A stretch of 64,000 nucleotides of DNA from Adineta steineri (Eukaryota; Rotifera; Eurotatoria; Adinetida; Adinetidae), in assembly GCA_905250115.1 (NCBI GenBank), contig CAJNOI010000077.1, forward strand, positions 124,001 to 188,000, in the 5' to 3' direction. Shown in pieces: positions 11,865 to 23,200 of the stretch (position 1 is its first letter; every line of letters begins with the position of its first letter). A program made the position numbers and the translations under genes. The notes beneath the pieces were generated by a model. It was not told the DNA's origin and ran no database searches. It saw only the letters and a list, made by a program, of their open reading frames with translations.

Positions 11865-12953
11865 ATGGATGAAAAGGAAGTTCCGAGTTTGGCTGAAATT
11901 CATATAGCAGCAAGTCATCTTCGTTCAATGTCACTTCCGATTACACCTATTTTAACAAGTTCAATATTAAATACATTAACAGGAAGAAATATTTATTTAA
12001 AATGCGAAAATTTTCAACGTACGGGTTCATTTAAAAGTCGTGGTGCACTTAATGCTGTACTTAATGCAATGAAAATTGATCCGAATTTAAAAGGTTTTGT
12101 TACACATTCATCAGGTAATCATGGTCAAGCATTATCATATGCTGCATCCATTGTTAAACGACCATGTGTTGTTGTTGTACCACGAGGTACGCCTAAAAAT
12201 AAAACAGATGCTATTGAACATTATGGAGCAGAATTAGTTATTTGTGAACCAACACCAGCTAGTCGAACATCGACATGTTTACAAATTAGTCAAGAAAGAG
12301 ACTTCTTGATTATTCCACCATTTGATCATCCAGATGTTATTGCTGGTAAGAAAATACTAAGCATATGATTTAACTCATTCTAATCTTTGTTAGGTCAAGG
12401 AACAATCGCTGTAGAACTTCTTGAGCAAGTGCCTGATCTTGATGCAATATTAGTACCTGTTAGTGGAGGTGGTCTTATAAGTGGTATTGCTCTATATGCT
12501 AAACGTATTAATCCAAATATTCGAATATTTGCTTGTACACCTGAAGGTAAAATGCTTGAAGAATGTTTGAATAAACAAGAACGTTTATGGCCTGAACCTC
12601 CTCAATTTCTAAATACGAAATGTGAAGGTATATAAAGAATATTTTCTTAAAAAATTTTCTATATGTTTTGTTTTTTTTAAGCTTGTCGTTTACAACAATG
12701 TGGATCACTTACATTTCCAATAATGTGTTCATTAGTTGAAAAACAAGTCTTCACAGTATCAGATAAAACAATGATTGATGCTACTCGATTTGCATTTGAA
12801 CGACTTAAATTAGTTGTTGAATTAGCAGCTGGTTTATCACTTGGTGCAATTATTTCTCAATCTGATCGATTAGATTCAAATATTCGAAATATAGCACTTA
12901 TTTTATGTGGTGGAAATATTGATTTGAATGAAAAATTGCCTTGGCAACAATAA
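11865..12953 (+). CDS. SRR: Serine racemase-like PLP enzyme
   Basis: The family (fold-type II PLP enzymes) interconverts L- and D-serine and also dehydrates serine to pyruvate. Three exons encode about 340 residues, the length of vertebrate SRR. The Schiff-base Lys is in GSFKSRGALNAV, the re-face Ser and phosphate-binding neighbourhood in THSSGNHGQALSYAA, the tetraglycine-type loop in VPVSGGGLISGIALYAK, and the pyridine-N loop in CGGNIDL. Introns fall after VIAG and KCE. Unusual points: the vertebrate cation-site Glu aligns with Thr (ACTPEG), the ADG motif reads CEA, and the pyridine-facing Ser is Cys. It may therefore be a divergent serine dehydratase rather than a true racemase. The ATG at 11865 was chosen; upstream in-frame codons are TTG-type only. 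It converges tail to tail with the next gene, leaving 19 bp. Confidence 0.85.
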
Positions 12954-12972
12954 TAAAATGAATGATTTTTAA

Positions 12973-13496
12973 TTATAGCTCTGTACATCTTCGAATGTTA
13001 GTTGTTGTTGTCGTCGTTGTTGTTGTTGTAGGTCTTGTTCGAGATAAATATTGATTAATAAATCGACGAAGAAGATAAAATGAATTTAAACGAGGATTAT
13101 CTCCAATAACATCATTATCTCTTTCATCTTGTATACTTCGTCCTGTTCGAATACTTCGTTCTAATATTTTAATATAAGCTCGTCTGTTTTCATCAGATGT
13201 TGATGATTTTCGTTGTAAATCTAAGCAAGTTAGATTAAGATCATCTTCAGCATCATTTATTCTTTGTAAAGCTGTTATATAATAGGTTCTTTCTCTTCTT
13301 TTATGTAAATAACTAAAAAACAAAAATAACCAAACAAACAAAAAAAGAAAGGAAAAAAGAAAGGAAACTACATCTTTTTGACTAAATGAACTTACTGTAA
13401 AACTTTTGGTTGTACAGCACAAATTAATATAAATAAGCAAATTCCACAAATGGTTAATATTGTTACTGTAATAAGACTGACTGCAAAAACATCCAT
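12973..13496 (-). CDS. Small single-pass membrane protein, unknown
   Basis: Two exons joined by a short intron (about 13313-13396) give some 145 residues. The start at 13494-13496 leads directly into a hydrophobic helix (residues about 4-28, VSLITVTILTICGICLFILI). A basic stop-transfer segment follows (HKRRERTYY), then a charged cytosolic tail with coiled-coil character (ALQRINDAEDDLNLTCLDL). A stretch of ten consecutive Thr near the C-terminus is encoded by an ACN repeat. Topology would be N-out/C-in type III or a signal anchor. I recognise no family. Reading through the intron gives an alternative, less plausible start. Its stop lies 19 bp from the serine racemase-like stop, so the 3' UTRs must overlap. 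Confidence 0.6.
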
Positions 13497-16472
13497 AAAA
13501 AACAATGAATGTCAACTATTGATACACTATATTTTCATCATCATTATTATCATCTGGCTACTAACATTATCCAAGTCTTATCAAATGTCATTCCAAATGG
13601 AGTCGTTAAAAGAAACAAGAGAAAGAGAATACATATGCAAGTAGCCCGGAAACAATGAACATCAAAGTAAATCAATACGAACTGAATGGTAATGATGGAT
13701 GGCGGTTTTATCTCTTACTCGTTCTCTTGACATATGCAGAAACGATTTGCAACTATTGCAAAGTTTGGTTAACATACGTTCTTTCTCTTTGTTCGGTTCC
13801 GACACACTAGCTTTATTTTTGATCGAACGCCTGTTCGGGAAACACTGTCCGATATATAAAAGAATACTATTCATCGCCGTCAAATGAGAACGATCAATAA
13901 AAACACTTGCTTTGTCAACACAATGCAAATAAAAGAGAATCAAAACTGAGAAATGAAAGAAACAATAGAAAACCCTACAAGACAAATGTCAATATTGATG
14001 ATGACTCGACAAAGGAAAAAGGATTTCTACTAATACTAATAGACATTGATTTTCTTGTTTGGTGCTCTTCTATCATATATATATATATATGTACCCATAA
14101 ATATATGTGCGTGTTTGATAACCAATTGTTTTAAGTTAATTATTGCATGCCATAAGTCTTGTGAGGATAGACCTTGATTGAATGAATCTAGGCTAACTTT
14201 TATTTTGATAATTATTAAAATAAAATAAATTCATTATTTATAGTTTATAGCAAAAATATTTGTTTTGACATTATAAAGTCACTTGTCATATTTTAAACTA
14301 TTCGTATTATTCTTAAAATTCTATTGAGAATAAATCTCAATTAGAATGTTTAAAAATTACTCATACGTATTTTTAATCGTATTACTTTTGAAATATTAAC
14401 TTTGAAAAAATTTTAAATTTATCATAACATTCAATTCTTTTCAAGAAAAAAATAATTACATGAATTTTATGCATGATACTTATGCAAACATTCAATAATA
14501 TAAATAAAACATATATATTCATTAGCATATCGAAACGATTTAAAATAATTATATAGATATACTTTCTTCCGATATTTATTCTTCAAAGAATAGCCTTTGG
14601 TATGCATTTCTTTAAGTATTTATCATACAACCGATAATCAATCAATAATAATTAGCTCCAGATGATATTGATATCACTTGCCTTTATATATATTCATGTC
14701 AAAGTAATTGATATTTATCGTTCATTTTCTTTTCTTTTCTTTTTTTGTATTAATCTAAATTCACTAAAAAGAAGAATACAGGATACTTAACATCGTTTAT
14801 GAATATCTTAATGATTTAAATTTTATAATGCCCTTCTTCATGTCGCATTCTTTTTCATTCCTATCTATGTTAAATGAATATGAATAGATTCATCATTTCG
14901 AAAAAAGAAACTATCTATCTATCCACTCATTCTTTATATCAATCAATCGTATACATGTCGAGATTCTTTGCATAGTTGCTAATGGTCTCGCACAGTTGGA
15001 ATTCCATTTTCTGATATGAATGATAGTTACTCATCGATTAAAACATATAGAAGAAAGTAAGTATATCTTTCATTTATTTATTTATTTATATACTCAACAC
15101 GAATTGATCTTTATTTCGCATTTTTTCTCTTTTATAATCTGTCATAAGTAATTTAGTTTATGAATTATTTGACTTCCTTTTTGAAATAATAATAGGTAAT
15201 GCATTAGATATTCTTTTGATATGTTCATCTGTCTATATTGTTAATTGTTAGAATAAGTGATCATTTTACAATTACTTGACGATAATAAGAAGACAATAGA
15301 ACAAACTATAAGTGAAAAAAGTAAGAAAGTGAGTGAGAAGCTTTAAGCATCACACTGAATAATAGCAACTATATCATCTTCTTTTTTCTTGCTTCTTTTT
15401 TTCTTTATGTCGTCTGTCTGTCTGTCATTTGATGATGACAACGTTGTAGAGTGCCAAAGCGGAACCTATTTAATGTCTCTAATTGCTGCTCGAGTAACAA
15501 CTCTTTCATACTTCCTCTCAAATTGATTGTGTGTTGTGAGTAAAAGAAAAAAAGAAAAAGAGACAAGTAGCAAAATAACATACACATAATGATGATGATG
15601 AGTTATATAGAAGAGATTAAAGAAGAAGAAGAAGAAGAAGAAAAAAAAGGTTACCACTTTATCTATATCTAGATTCAGGTACATGAAGAACACTTATGAA
15701 AAAAAAAAAAGATAAATGGTAAGACTCGATATAATTATTATCTTAATCGATGATTATATATGTTTAAGAGATGAGATTGAATGCATAAACTACAGCATCA
15801 ATTATCATTAGTTCTTTTTTCTTCTTCTTCTTCTTCTCTTGTATATAATACTTCGCATGAATGATAATTGGAAATAATCATTATTATCATTTGACTCTCA
15901 ATTAGTCAGTTTGACAAAGATAAATCCAAGAGCCATTAAACTTCTATATAACTTTCCACTTGGTATGCATTGAAAGCAAACGGAGCATTATTATCAACTT
16001 TTTTTCGTCCCTTGTACACCTAACAATTGTAATTTGACCTATATGAGTTTAGTAGTTAAAAAGAAGAAAAAAAAAGAAGAAAGCGAAGATGATGCTGATG
16101 ATTCCTTTATGATTATTCTCGGTATGTGTGTCTGCTGAGTTTGACAAGTAAAACAATGTAAAGTGAAGTCAGATATGACAAGAAAGATAGACCGTTTTTG
16201 AATGATATAAAATGAGAAAAATGTATTAATTAGTTGTTAATTGATTGGTTCATTAGTATATTTTACTACTTCACCAATCAAAATACGAACCGGTAGGTAT
16301 CTCAATTTTTTCTCTCTCTCTTTCTCTTTCAACATTCTTTAATTCTATCTTATCTTTCTTTCATATATATACATCTGATAATTTGTTAATCGTCTAAATA
16401 AAAGCTAACACGTTTGCACAAAGTGCTCAACACTTAATACAATTTTCTTCAGATACTTTTCCATTGACAATC
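13497..16472. other. 3-kb gene-free stretch upstream of the homeobox gene
   Basis: This is the intergenic region between the divergent membrane-protein and homeobox genes. It is AT-rich with TA repeats (14077-14090), TTTA repeats (15074-15090), and GAT/GAA triplet runs (15588-15645, 15817-15838). Open frames here on both strands are unspliced, low-complexity and overlap each other, so I call none. A large upstream region is normal for a developmental regulator and may hold its enhancers. I see no defined motif. Confidence 0.5.
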
Positions 16473-17352
16473 ATGAATATGTTACCAATATCAACAAATG
16501 ATTTCTATCAACGATATTTTTCATCTATAAATATGTTAGCAACAATTCAAAGAACAAAAAATAATAGAATATCAAGTTTTTATATTAATGATATACTTGG
16601 TGATTCAAAAAAGACTTCAACAATTGATTGTTGTCATTCAATTTTAACGAATGAACAAGGAGATTTATTAATAAATAGACAGAAGAAAAAAAAGAAAAAA
16701 GCACGAACTACATTTACAGGTAAACAAATTTTTGAACTTGAGAAAAAATTTGAAGATAAAAAATACTTATCATCAACTGAACGTGCTGAAATGGCGACAT
16801 TACTTACTGTTACAGAAACACAAGTTAAAATTTGGTATGTTTCATAGATGATTTTATTTTTTAGATTTAAAACAAAATATTTTTGTGCTTGTTAGGTTTC
16901 AAAATCGTCGAACAAAATGGAAGAAGACAGAAAATGTATCCAATGCAGAAGCCGCTGAACATAAATTAGGCACACGGAAAATGTCATCAACATCATCAGC
17001 ATCATCATTTGATCATAATCAAAAACAAGTTGTTCAATTACCAACTAGTGATAGTACGAGTAGTAAAAGTAGTACTTGCAGTTCGACTAGTTCTCATCAA
17101 GGTGATGAACAATCATATGATACATCACTAAGTTTACTTTATTTTAATCCTTTTACACATTTACTTCAAAAATCATCATCATCAACAATTAATGAACGTT
17201 CTTGTTCTATATCATCATTCACATCATGTCCTTTATCAAAACATGAAGATTATCATTGTTTATCTTCTTGTTCTACACCTATAAATGATATTGTTGACGA
17301 TTGTAAAAAAAATGAAAATTCGACATTAGAATCTCCGAATGATTCCAGATGA
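16473..17352 (+). CDS. NK-class (NK7-like) homeobox transcription factor
   Basis: Two exons (16473-16834 and 16896-17352) encode 272 residues. The homeodomain covers about residues 73-132: [41 protein letters not shown], then [11 protein letters not shown]. Gln is present at homeodomain position 50. The intron splits the Trp codon of WFQNRR, a common position in homeobox genes. The sequence is closest in my memory to NK7 (Drosophila NK7.1), including the AEAAEHK that follows the homeodomain. Residues 36-42 (FYINDIL) fit the eh1 repressor consensus FxIxxIL, which recruits Groucho/TLE. The C-terminus is Ser-rich and disordered. The nuclear repressor role is inferred. The ATG at 16473 is the first in frame. 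It converges with the next gene, with 71 bp between stops. Confidence 0.85.
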
Positions 17353-17423
17353 AAATATTTCTTCGATGTATTTATCTTTTAAATTTTGTCTTAATAAATA
17401 TTTAGATGTACTTTTTCTTTTGT

Positions 17424-18029
17424 TTAATATTTGTAAATAAAACTATCATATAAATCTTTTAAATTCCATGTTATATCCCAAGATGTACATAATGGTTGAT
17501 AATATTTCTCATCAGGTGCATAAAGCTTTCGATGATTCAAATAATTTACACGACCTTCAAGTTCTTTACTTGTACCGTTATATAAAAGATAACGAACTGA
17601 TGGTTGAATAGGATACATTGGTTTGCTACATACATCATTTAATTGAAATGTTACAATTTTTTGTTTTAATTGCAATATTTCATTATCAAGTTTTGTTTTT
17701 TTCTCTGGCGAAGGTTTGTTCAAATCAAAAAGTCTATGACGTCGTTGAGTAGCTTTAATTAGATCATTTTTATATAACCTTCGATCAAACCATGAATTAG
17801 AATTATAATCATGGGTGTTGATATTATAAATAGATTCTTCACGTTTATTATAGGTTTTACCATTAATTGGCGGCGGCCAATTATAGTGTTGTTGAGATAT
17901 CTCATTTTGATACCTTTTCCATGCTTGAATACGTGTGCGAGTTTCACGTAAATATAATGATTCAAGTTGAAGATTTTTCACTTGTTGTGAACTAACGCGA
18001 TCGTTAGAATTATTTGATTTTGTTTTCAT
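17424..18029 (-). CDS. SPMIP1: SPMIP1/ATP6V1FNB-like microtubule inner protein
   Basis: A single uninterrupted exon encodes 201 residues. The C-terminal half (PMYPIQPSVRYLLYNG, EGRVNYLNHRKLYAPDEKYY, then a Thr-Ser-Trp segment) matches my memory of the vertebrate ATP6V1FNB/SPMIP1 core. That protein decorates the lumen of sperm axonemal doublet microtubules. The N-terminal half is basic and Gln/Asn-rich with a helical stretch (LYLRETRTRIQAWKRYQ). The high Tyr and Trp content and the absence of enzymatic motifs suit a microtubule inner protein. It is head to head with LRRC23, another axonemal gene, across 716 bp. The assignment rests on remembered pattern similarity only. Confidence 0.6.
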   Translation of the reverse strand: MKTKSNNSNDRVSSQQVKNLQLESLYLRETRTRIQAWKRYQNEISQQHYNWPPPINGKTYNKREESIYNINTHDYNSNSWFDRRLYKNDLIKATQRRHRLFDLNKPSPEKKTKLDNEILQLKQKIVTFQLNDVCSKPMYPIQPSVRYLLYNGTSKELEGRVNYLNHRKLYAPDEKYYQPLCTSWDITWNLKDLYDSFIYKY

Positions 18030-18745
18030 TTGATGAAGGAAATATGTAACTAGGAGAAAAATCTATGTGCATAATGCAAATATAATAATCGTTTTGATTT
18101 AAAATCATTACGGATGTCTTAAATTCATTCAATGACAATGTAAGAGTAGGAAACTACCAATTGTTACTTCAATTCTATATAAGAGAACCTGAAATTTCTT
18201 TCTTATTCATAATCATTTCTAAAAAATCAATTGTCTTCAATCACAAAATAGAAAAATTAGTTTCTGCAAAGAATTCGACTTCAAAATGCATTGCAGAAAA
18301 AATCAAAACTAGGATATTGCCAAGGTCTGTCATAAATATATGTAAATTGGGAAAAGGGGAAATTACCAAGATATAACGCGACATTACAACATGTAGTAAA
18401 AACAATTTTTTGCGTTATCTTATTTTTCTTTAAATATTTAAGTGTAAGAAAACAAATAGTAGGAAATATAAGATTAGTACATTAACTCTCCTCGGATATA
18501 GTTACGCTTATAGTAAATATAAGTGTTTAGTAATGAAGTATATCTTTTTCTTTATCTAACTAATTTTATTATTTAACATTTTAATATATTATGTTTTGTC
18601 TAGCAGCGCTAACTATTGAGACAATAACTTGATTTTAAAAGAGGTCGTTGCCTCTTTAAAGTGCAATGTAATGGCAATATGAAAAAGCTGTAACTATTAA
18701 CTATAAATATATATATTTAATTGTTGCCTGTTGTTTTATCAAGAG
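18030..18745. promoter_or_regulatory. Bidirectional region between SPMIP1-like and LRRC23
   Basis: A 716-bp stretch separates two divergent axonemal genes. A GTTGCC half-site lies at 18647-18652 and an ATTGCCAAGG segment near 18315, but neither forms a full RFX X-box. The open frame at 18161-18376 is short and non-conserved in look, so it is not called. Confidence 0.35.
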
Positions 18746-20272
18746 ATGTCTGACGCAGAATCTGAACACGATGAAGGCGCTGAAGAAGTAGAAGATGAAA
18801 ATAAATCAGGTTTGAAATAGATAATTTTTTTATTTATAAAATTAATTTCTTTTTGTAGAAAATGAAGGTGAAGAAGAAGAAAAATCTGAACATGGCGAAG
18901 AAGAAGCTCAAGAAGAGGTAGAAAAATAATTTATAATTCTTTTCAAAATTTCAAGTTCTAGTTTAGGCTCGAGAAGAAGTTCCATTAACGGATGAAATTA
19001 TTGTACAATCACTATCATTATTGGCTAAAACGGGAAATGGTCTAGCACATGCGTATACTCGATTTGAAGCAACAAATCGGTAAAAATGCAAAAAAAAAGA
19101 GCAATATTTCTTATTAAATAAATTCATTTTCTAGAAATTTAACGGATATAACTCGTCTTGAACCATTTGTTCATTTACGTTTTGTTGATTTATCAAATAA
19201 TGGCCTTCGTACAATAACATCATTGAGTCGTTTGAAATTTTTATTAACACTTAAATTAGATGCAAATGAATTATCATCATTTGATTTACCACCATTTCCA
19301 TATTTACAAACACTTCGTTTAAGTGAAAATCGTATACGATCTATGAATGGAATTGAACAACCAAGATTAGAAATACTTAATCTTAATCGTATATATTTTT
19401 TCTTCTAAGAAGCAAATAAATTTATCTTTTTTTTTGTTTTCAGAAAACCAAATTGAAAGTTGTGAAGGTCTTGATCAAAGTAAATTACCAAATTTAATGA
19501 CACTTGAATTACGACAGAATCGTTTAACAACAACGAAAGGATTATCGTTACCTAATTTAAAAAATTTATTTCTTGTATATATTATTATTTGTTTATTTAT
19601 TTATTCGTTAATTTATTTTTATTATTTAGGCAGCTAATGAAATAACAAAACTTGAAGATTTAACTGAATTAAGTCGATTAACATTACTTCATTTACGTGA
19701 TAATAAAGTTGGAACATTAGATGGTTTTAGTGAAAATATGAAACAATTGCAATATGTCAATTTACGGTAATTTAGAAAGAAAAATTTCGATATAAATATT
19801 CATTTGAAATTTTAGTGCGAACGAAGTTACTGATCCAGAAGAACTTAAAAAATTGGCTGTATTACCTATGTTAAGAGCACTTGTTTTATTAGGTAAGTTA
19901 ATTAAACAGAAAAAAAATTGATTTATTCTAAATAAATACTTTCTTATTAGAAACACCTTTATCCGAAACTGATTCATATCGAACAGACGTATTAGTAGCA
20001 CTTGATAAACTTGAACGGTAATATTTCGATTATCTTTTTCTTTTTCTATTTCAAATTCGTTATTTTAATAGATTGGATAAAGATCAATATGATGAAGATG
20101 AAAGAGCTGAAGCAGATGATGAACGAAAACGTCGAGCTGAAGAAAGTCAAGAAGTATGATAATCCAATAAACAAAAAAACTTTAAATTATATATATATTT
20201 TCTATTGATTATATTTAGGCAGCAACAGAAGATGGTTCAAAAGCAGGAGATGCTACTGAAGGAGGAGACTGA
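18746..20272 (+). CDS. LRRC23: LRRC23, radial-spoke leucine-rich repeat protein
   Basis: LRRC23 is a component of the axonemal radial spoke 3 head and is needed for flagellar motility. About ten small exons encode some 344 residues, almost the length of vertebrate LRRC23. An acidic Glu-rich N-terminus leads to the family signature LTDEIIVQSLSLLAKTGNG followed by LAHAYTRFE. About seven leucine-rich repeats come next (for example HLRFVDLSNNGLR, NLMTLELRQNRLT, LTLLHLRDNKV, MKQLQYVNLR). The cap region is LRALVLLETPLSETDSYR, with the C-terminal motif LDKDQYDEDERAEADDER also matching. Introns are about 50-70 bp and exon boundaries often fall between repeats. The start codon at 18746 precedes the acidic tract. 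All junctions keep frame. Confidence 0.93.
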
Positions 20273-23200
20273 ACTTCTTTTTTCATTTATGCATGTAGTA
20301 TCAAAAGAAATCTTTTTTTACATTTAAATAAATCATTTGTTGAAATGATATTCTTCTGTAACTTGACTGATGATATATAGTTTATTATATATAATATAAA
20401 ACATCGAATATATACTCATACATGCCACCTTCTTTGTTGACATTTTTTTTATTATTTATTCAAAATGAAATTTTTGATTTTTATTGTCTACATTGGAAAT
20501 AAAGAAAATTGATTCATAAAATAACAATAATGAATCCCTTAAAAACTTTAAGATAAGTCTTATTGAATGAGTGTACAAAGTTTCGAAAAAAAGTCAACCA
20601 AACTAAATCATATTAAATAATCGATCAAATTGAGAAAGAATTGCATAAAATGACAATCCGACAGTTTTCTATTAATGCAACAATTGACTTTAGTCTTAAT
20701 TTGTTTTCTTTATTCATACTATTATTTTATAATTAAATCAATATTTGAACAACGCAGTCTACATAAAATCAAACTATATCTTTTCCTTAGTTTTTAAAAG
20801 AAAGGATCCGGAAGTGTTTTCATAAATTACAAAATTAAATATATATCTGTTAGTTGTATTCATATAAATTCCGGATTGTTTTGAAGTATGATTATAGACT
20901 TCGACTAAGATGTTCCATGCTATTAAAACCACATATAGTCATTAGTATTATTCTGTGTCGTTTTTTAGCACGACTATTCGTGTATTTTATTTCATTTTCT
21001 ATATCAGTTCACATGAGGAAATCATATAATATAAATCTCTTATTTTTCGATTTTAGGTCGGTCTGCCTTGATTTTTGGGGTTTTGTTTTTCTTCGTCGAT
21101 CGTTTTATGCCAGACAGACGTGCTGATCAAAGTAAAACTCCGAAGACTCCGTTTTGTGTTTAGTTTCGATAGAGCTAATTATAAATTTCATATCTCAATA
21201 ATTCGATTTCATCGCTTAGTTTTTTATTATTAATAATATTCGGCACGATTTGCCTTGAACTACTTTCTAAAAGATATTAACTATGAGTAAAACTCATCTC
21301 AATTATTGCCTTGTATTGAACATTAAGGCCATCGCTAAAAGCTTTTTGTATACCACAAATTTCGTTTAAACTTCAGCATTCTTTCGAAATATTAAAATTT
21401 CTTTTTGTACCATAAAATGTGTACTCGGAAATGAGATAAGACACATGCTTAGAGAGATTTTTGCAAAAACTTAATATCATTGAGTCAATCAATCAATCAA
21501 TCATTCGATTTGATAAAAGAAAATAGAATCAGACAACATCGAATGGATGTAACTAGATAGATAATTAGACCAAGGCAAAAAGAAGAAGAAGTACTAGAGG
21601 GCATATAGAATGAGTAAAGTAATTTTTTTTGAACAAGTCAACATGAAAAATAAGACTGAAGATGTTGACTATTATCTCAAGATGAGAGAAAGATACCGTC
21701 AATACAAGGCAAAGATGAACATTCAATGGCTATTTGTAATGAAGGTGAAAACATATTCGAACTTGGTTTGTACATTTACATATATATATATATGTATATG
21801 ATATCAATCGATTTCGTAATCTTTAACCTTTGCCAATAAAGACATGTTCTATATGTAATGTGAAGAACAATCAAAAGAAGTGTATGTATCCAAAGAAAAA
21901 ATATTCGATTACCGAAACGATTCAATAATGATCAAAGAAAAAGATATATACAATAAATTTTTATCTTTACTTTCTTTTCGTGTTATATTTATATAATAAA
22001 AAAACGAAAGTGTTATAAAGTAAGTATAATATTTGTTTGAAAAATAATTAAAAATAAATAACAAAATGTCTTTTTCGAAAATGTGTGAGAGTTCAATTAC
22101 ATGATATAATAACGAACTGTAATCTTGATAATAAAATGTGCTCATGCTTTTAGCACTCTACTAAGACAAAACATCTATTCTTTCGTAAGTATATTATATG
22201 ATCATACTTCTTCTTCTTCGTTATAATATAAAAAGCATGATGAACAACAAGAAAAAGGAATTACTTATTGAACATCTTTTCCTCTTATTTTTTTTTGTCT
22301 AAACGAAAGAGACATTCACCTTCTGTAGTTAGTTCCCAAAAAAAACAGCAGTCGATGATAGATCGATTATTGACAATTCTGCAAATGGTCAGTCGATCGA
22401 TCAGATGCTAATTGTCATTTATTATGTTATTCCACTCGTACATCATCCATTAATATTCCGACTAGACGATACAAGATATTTCGATGATAGATTATAACAA
22501 AAAGAAAGAACGATATTATCTCTCGTTTTCTTTTCTTTTCTTTTTTTCCTTCTTTGATTCTTGAAGGTTGTTTGATATGACATTTTTATCAGACAGTAGT
22601 AATATAGAAAGTGTACCTGCAGGTTAAATGAACTGATGAATTTAATAACCTTATTGATTGACACTATATGGATAAGAGAAATAACATACAATTGATGTTA
22701 TTTCAAGGTCAATTCAATCATTCATATATGTACACTTAAAAACGCGAGAAACGAAGAAAAGTAATGCACCATTAGCTGTCTATATGTATATGATTGACAG
22801 AAGCAACAGTATTCGAGTAGAGAGTTAAAACGAAACACAAAAAAAACAGAGATTATATTCCAGAATATAGAAAAACAGATTATCACTTTTTTTTTGTTTT
22901 CATTCGATTTATTCATGAATTAAGATTTATGGTTGGTTGAAGTTTAATTTAACTGTCAAAAGATTTATTTACAGATGATGTTCAAGATTATACTCTTGTT
23001 CTTCTTTTCAAGAATCATGCTTACTAATTTTATGCATAATAAATACTGTCATATATGTGTAATTTGAGTTCTTCACTACTGACTAGTAATAATAGAAATA
23101 TCCTTTTCTTTTTTTATCAAATTCAAGGTTATTTGACTTGTAAGTACTTGTCGTCGTTCAACATATCTTTAATCAATGAGAATACTGTTCTTTTCAATAT

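Noticed and set aside
13662..13985. 107-codon frame on minus and overlapping frames on plus
   Set aside because: No recognisable domain, opposite-strand frames of equal length, and simple AT-rich sequence around.
20854..21126. 90-codon membrane-like frame on plus
   Set aside because: Hydrophobic by composition only; no signal of splicing or family similarity.
22370..22410. GATCGAT-rich patch suggesting a palindromic binding site
   Set aside because: Short, GATC-rich by chance, with no conserved arrangement near a gene.
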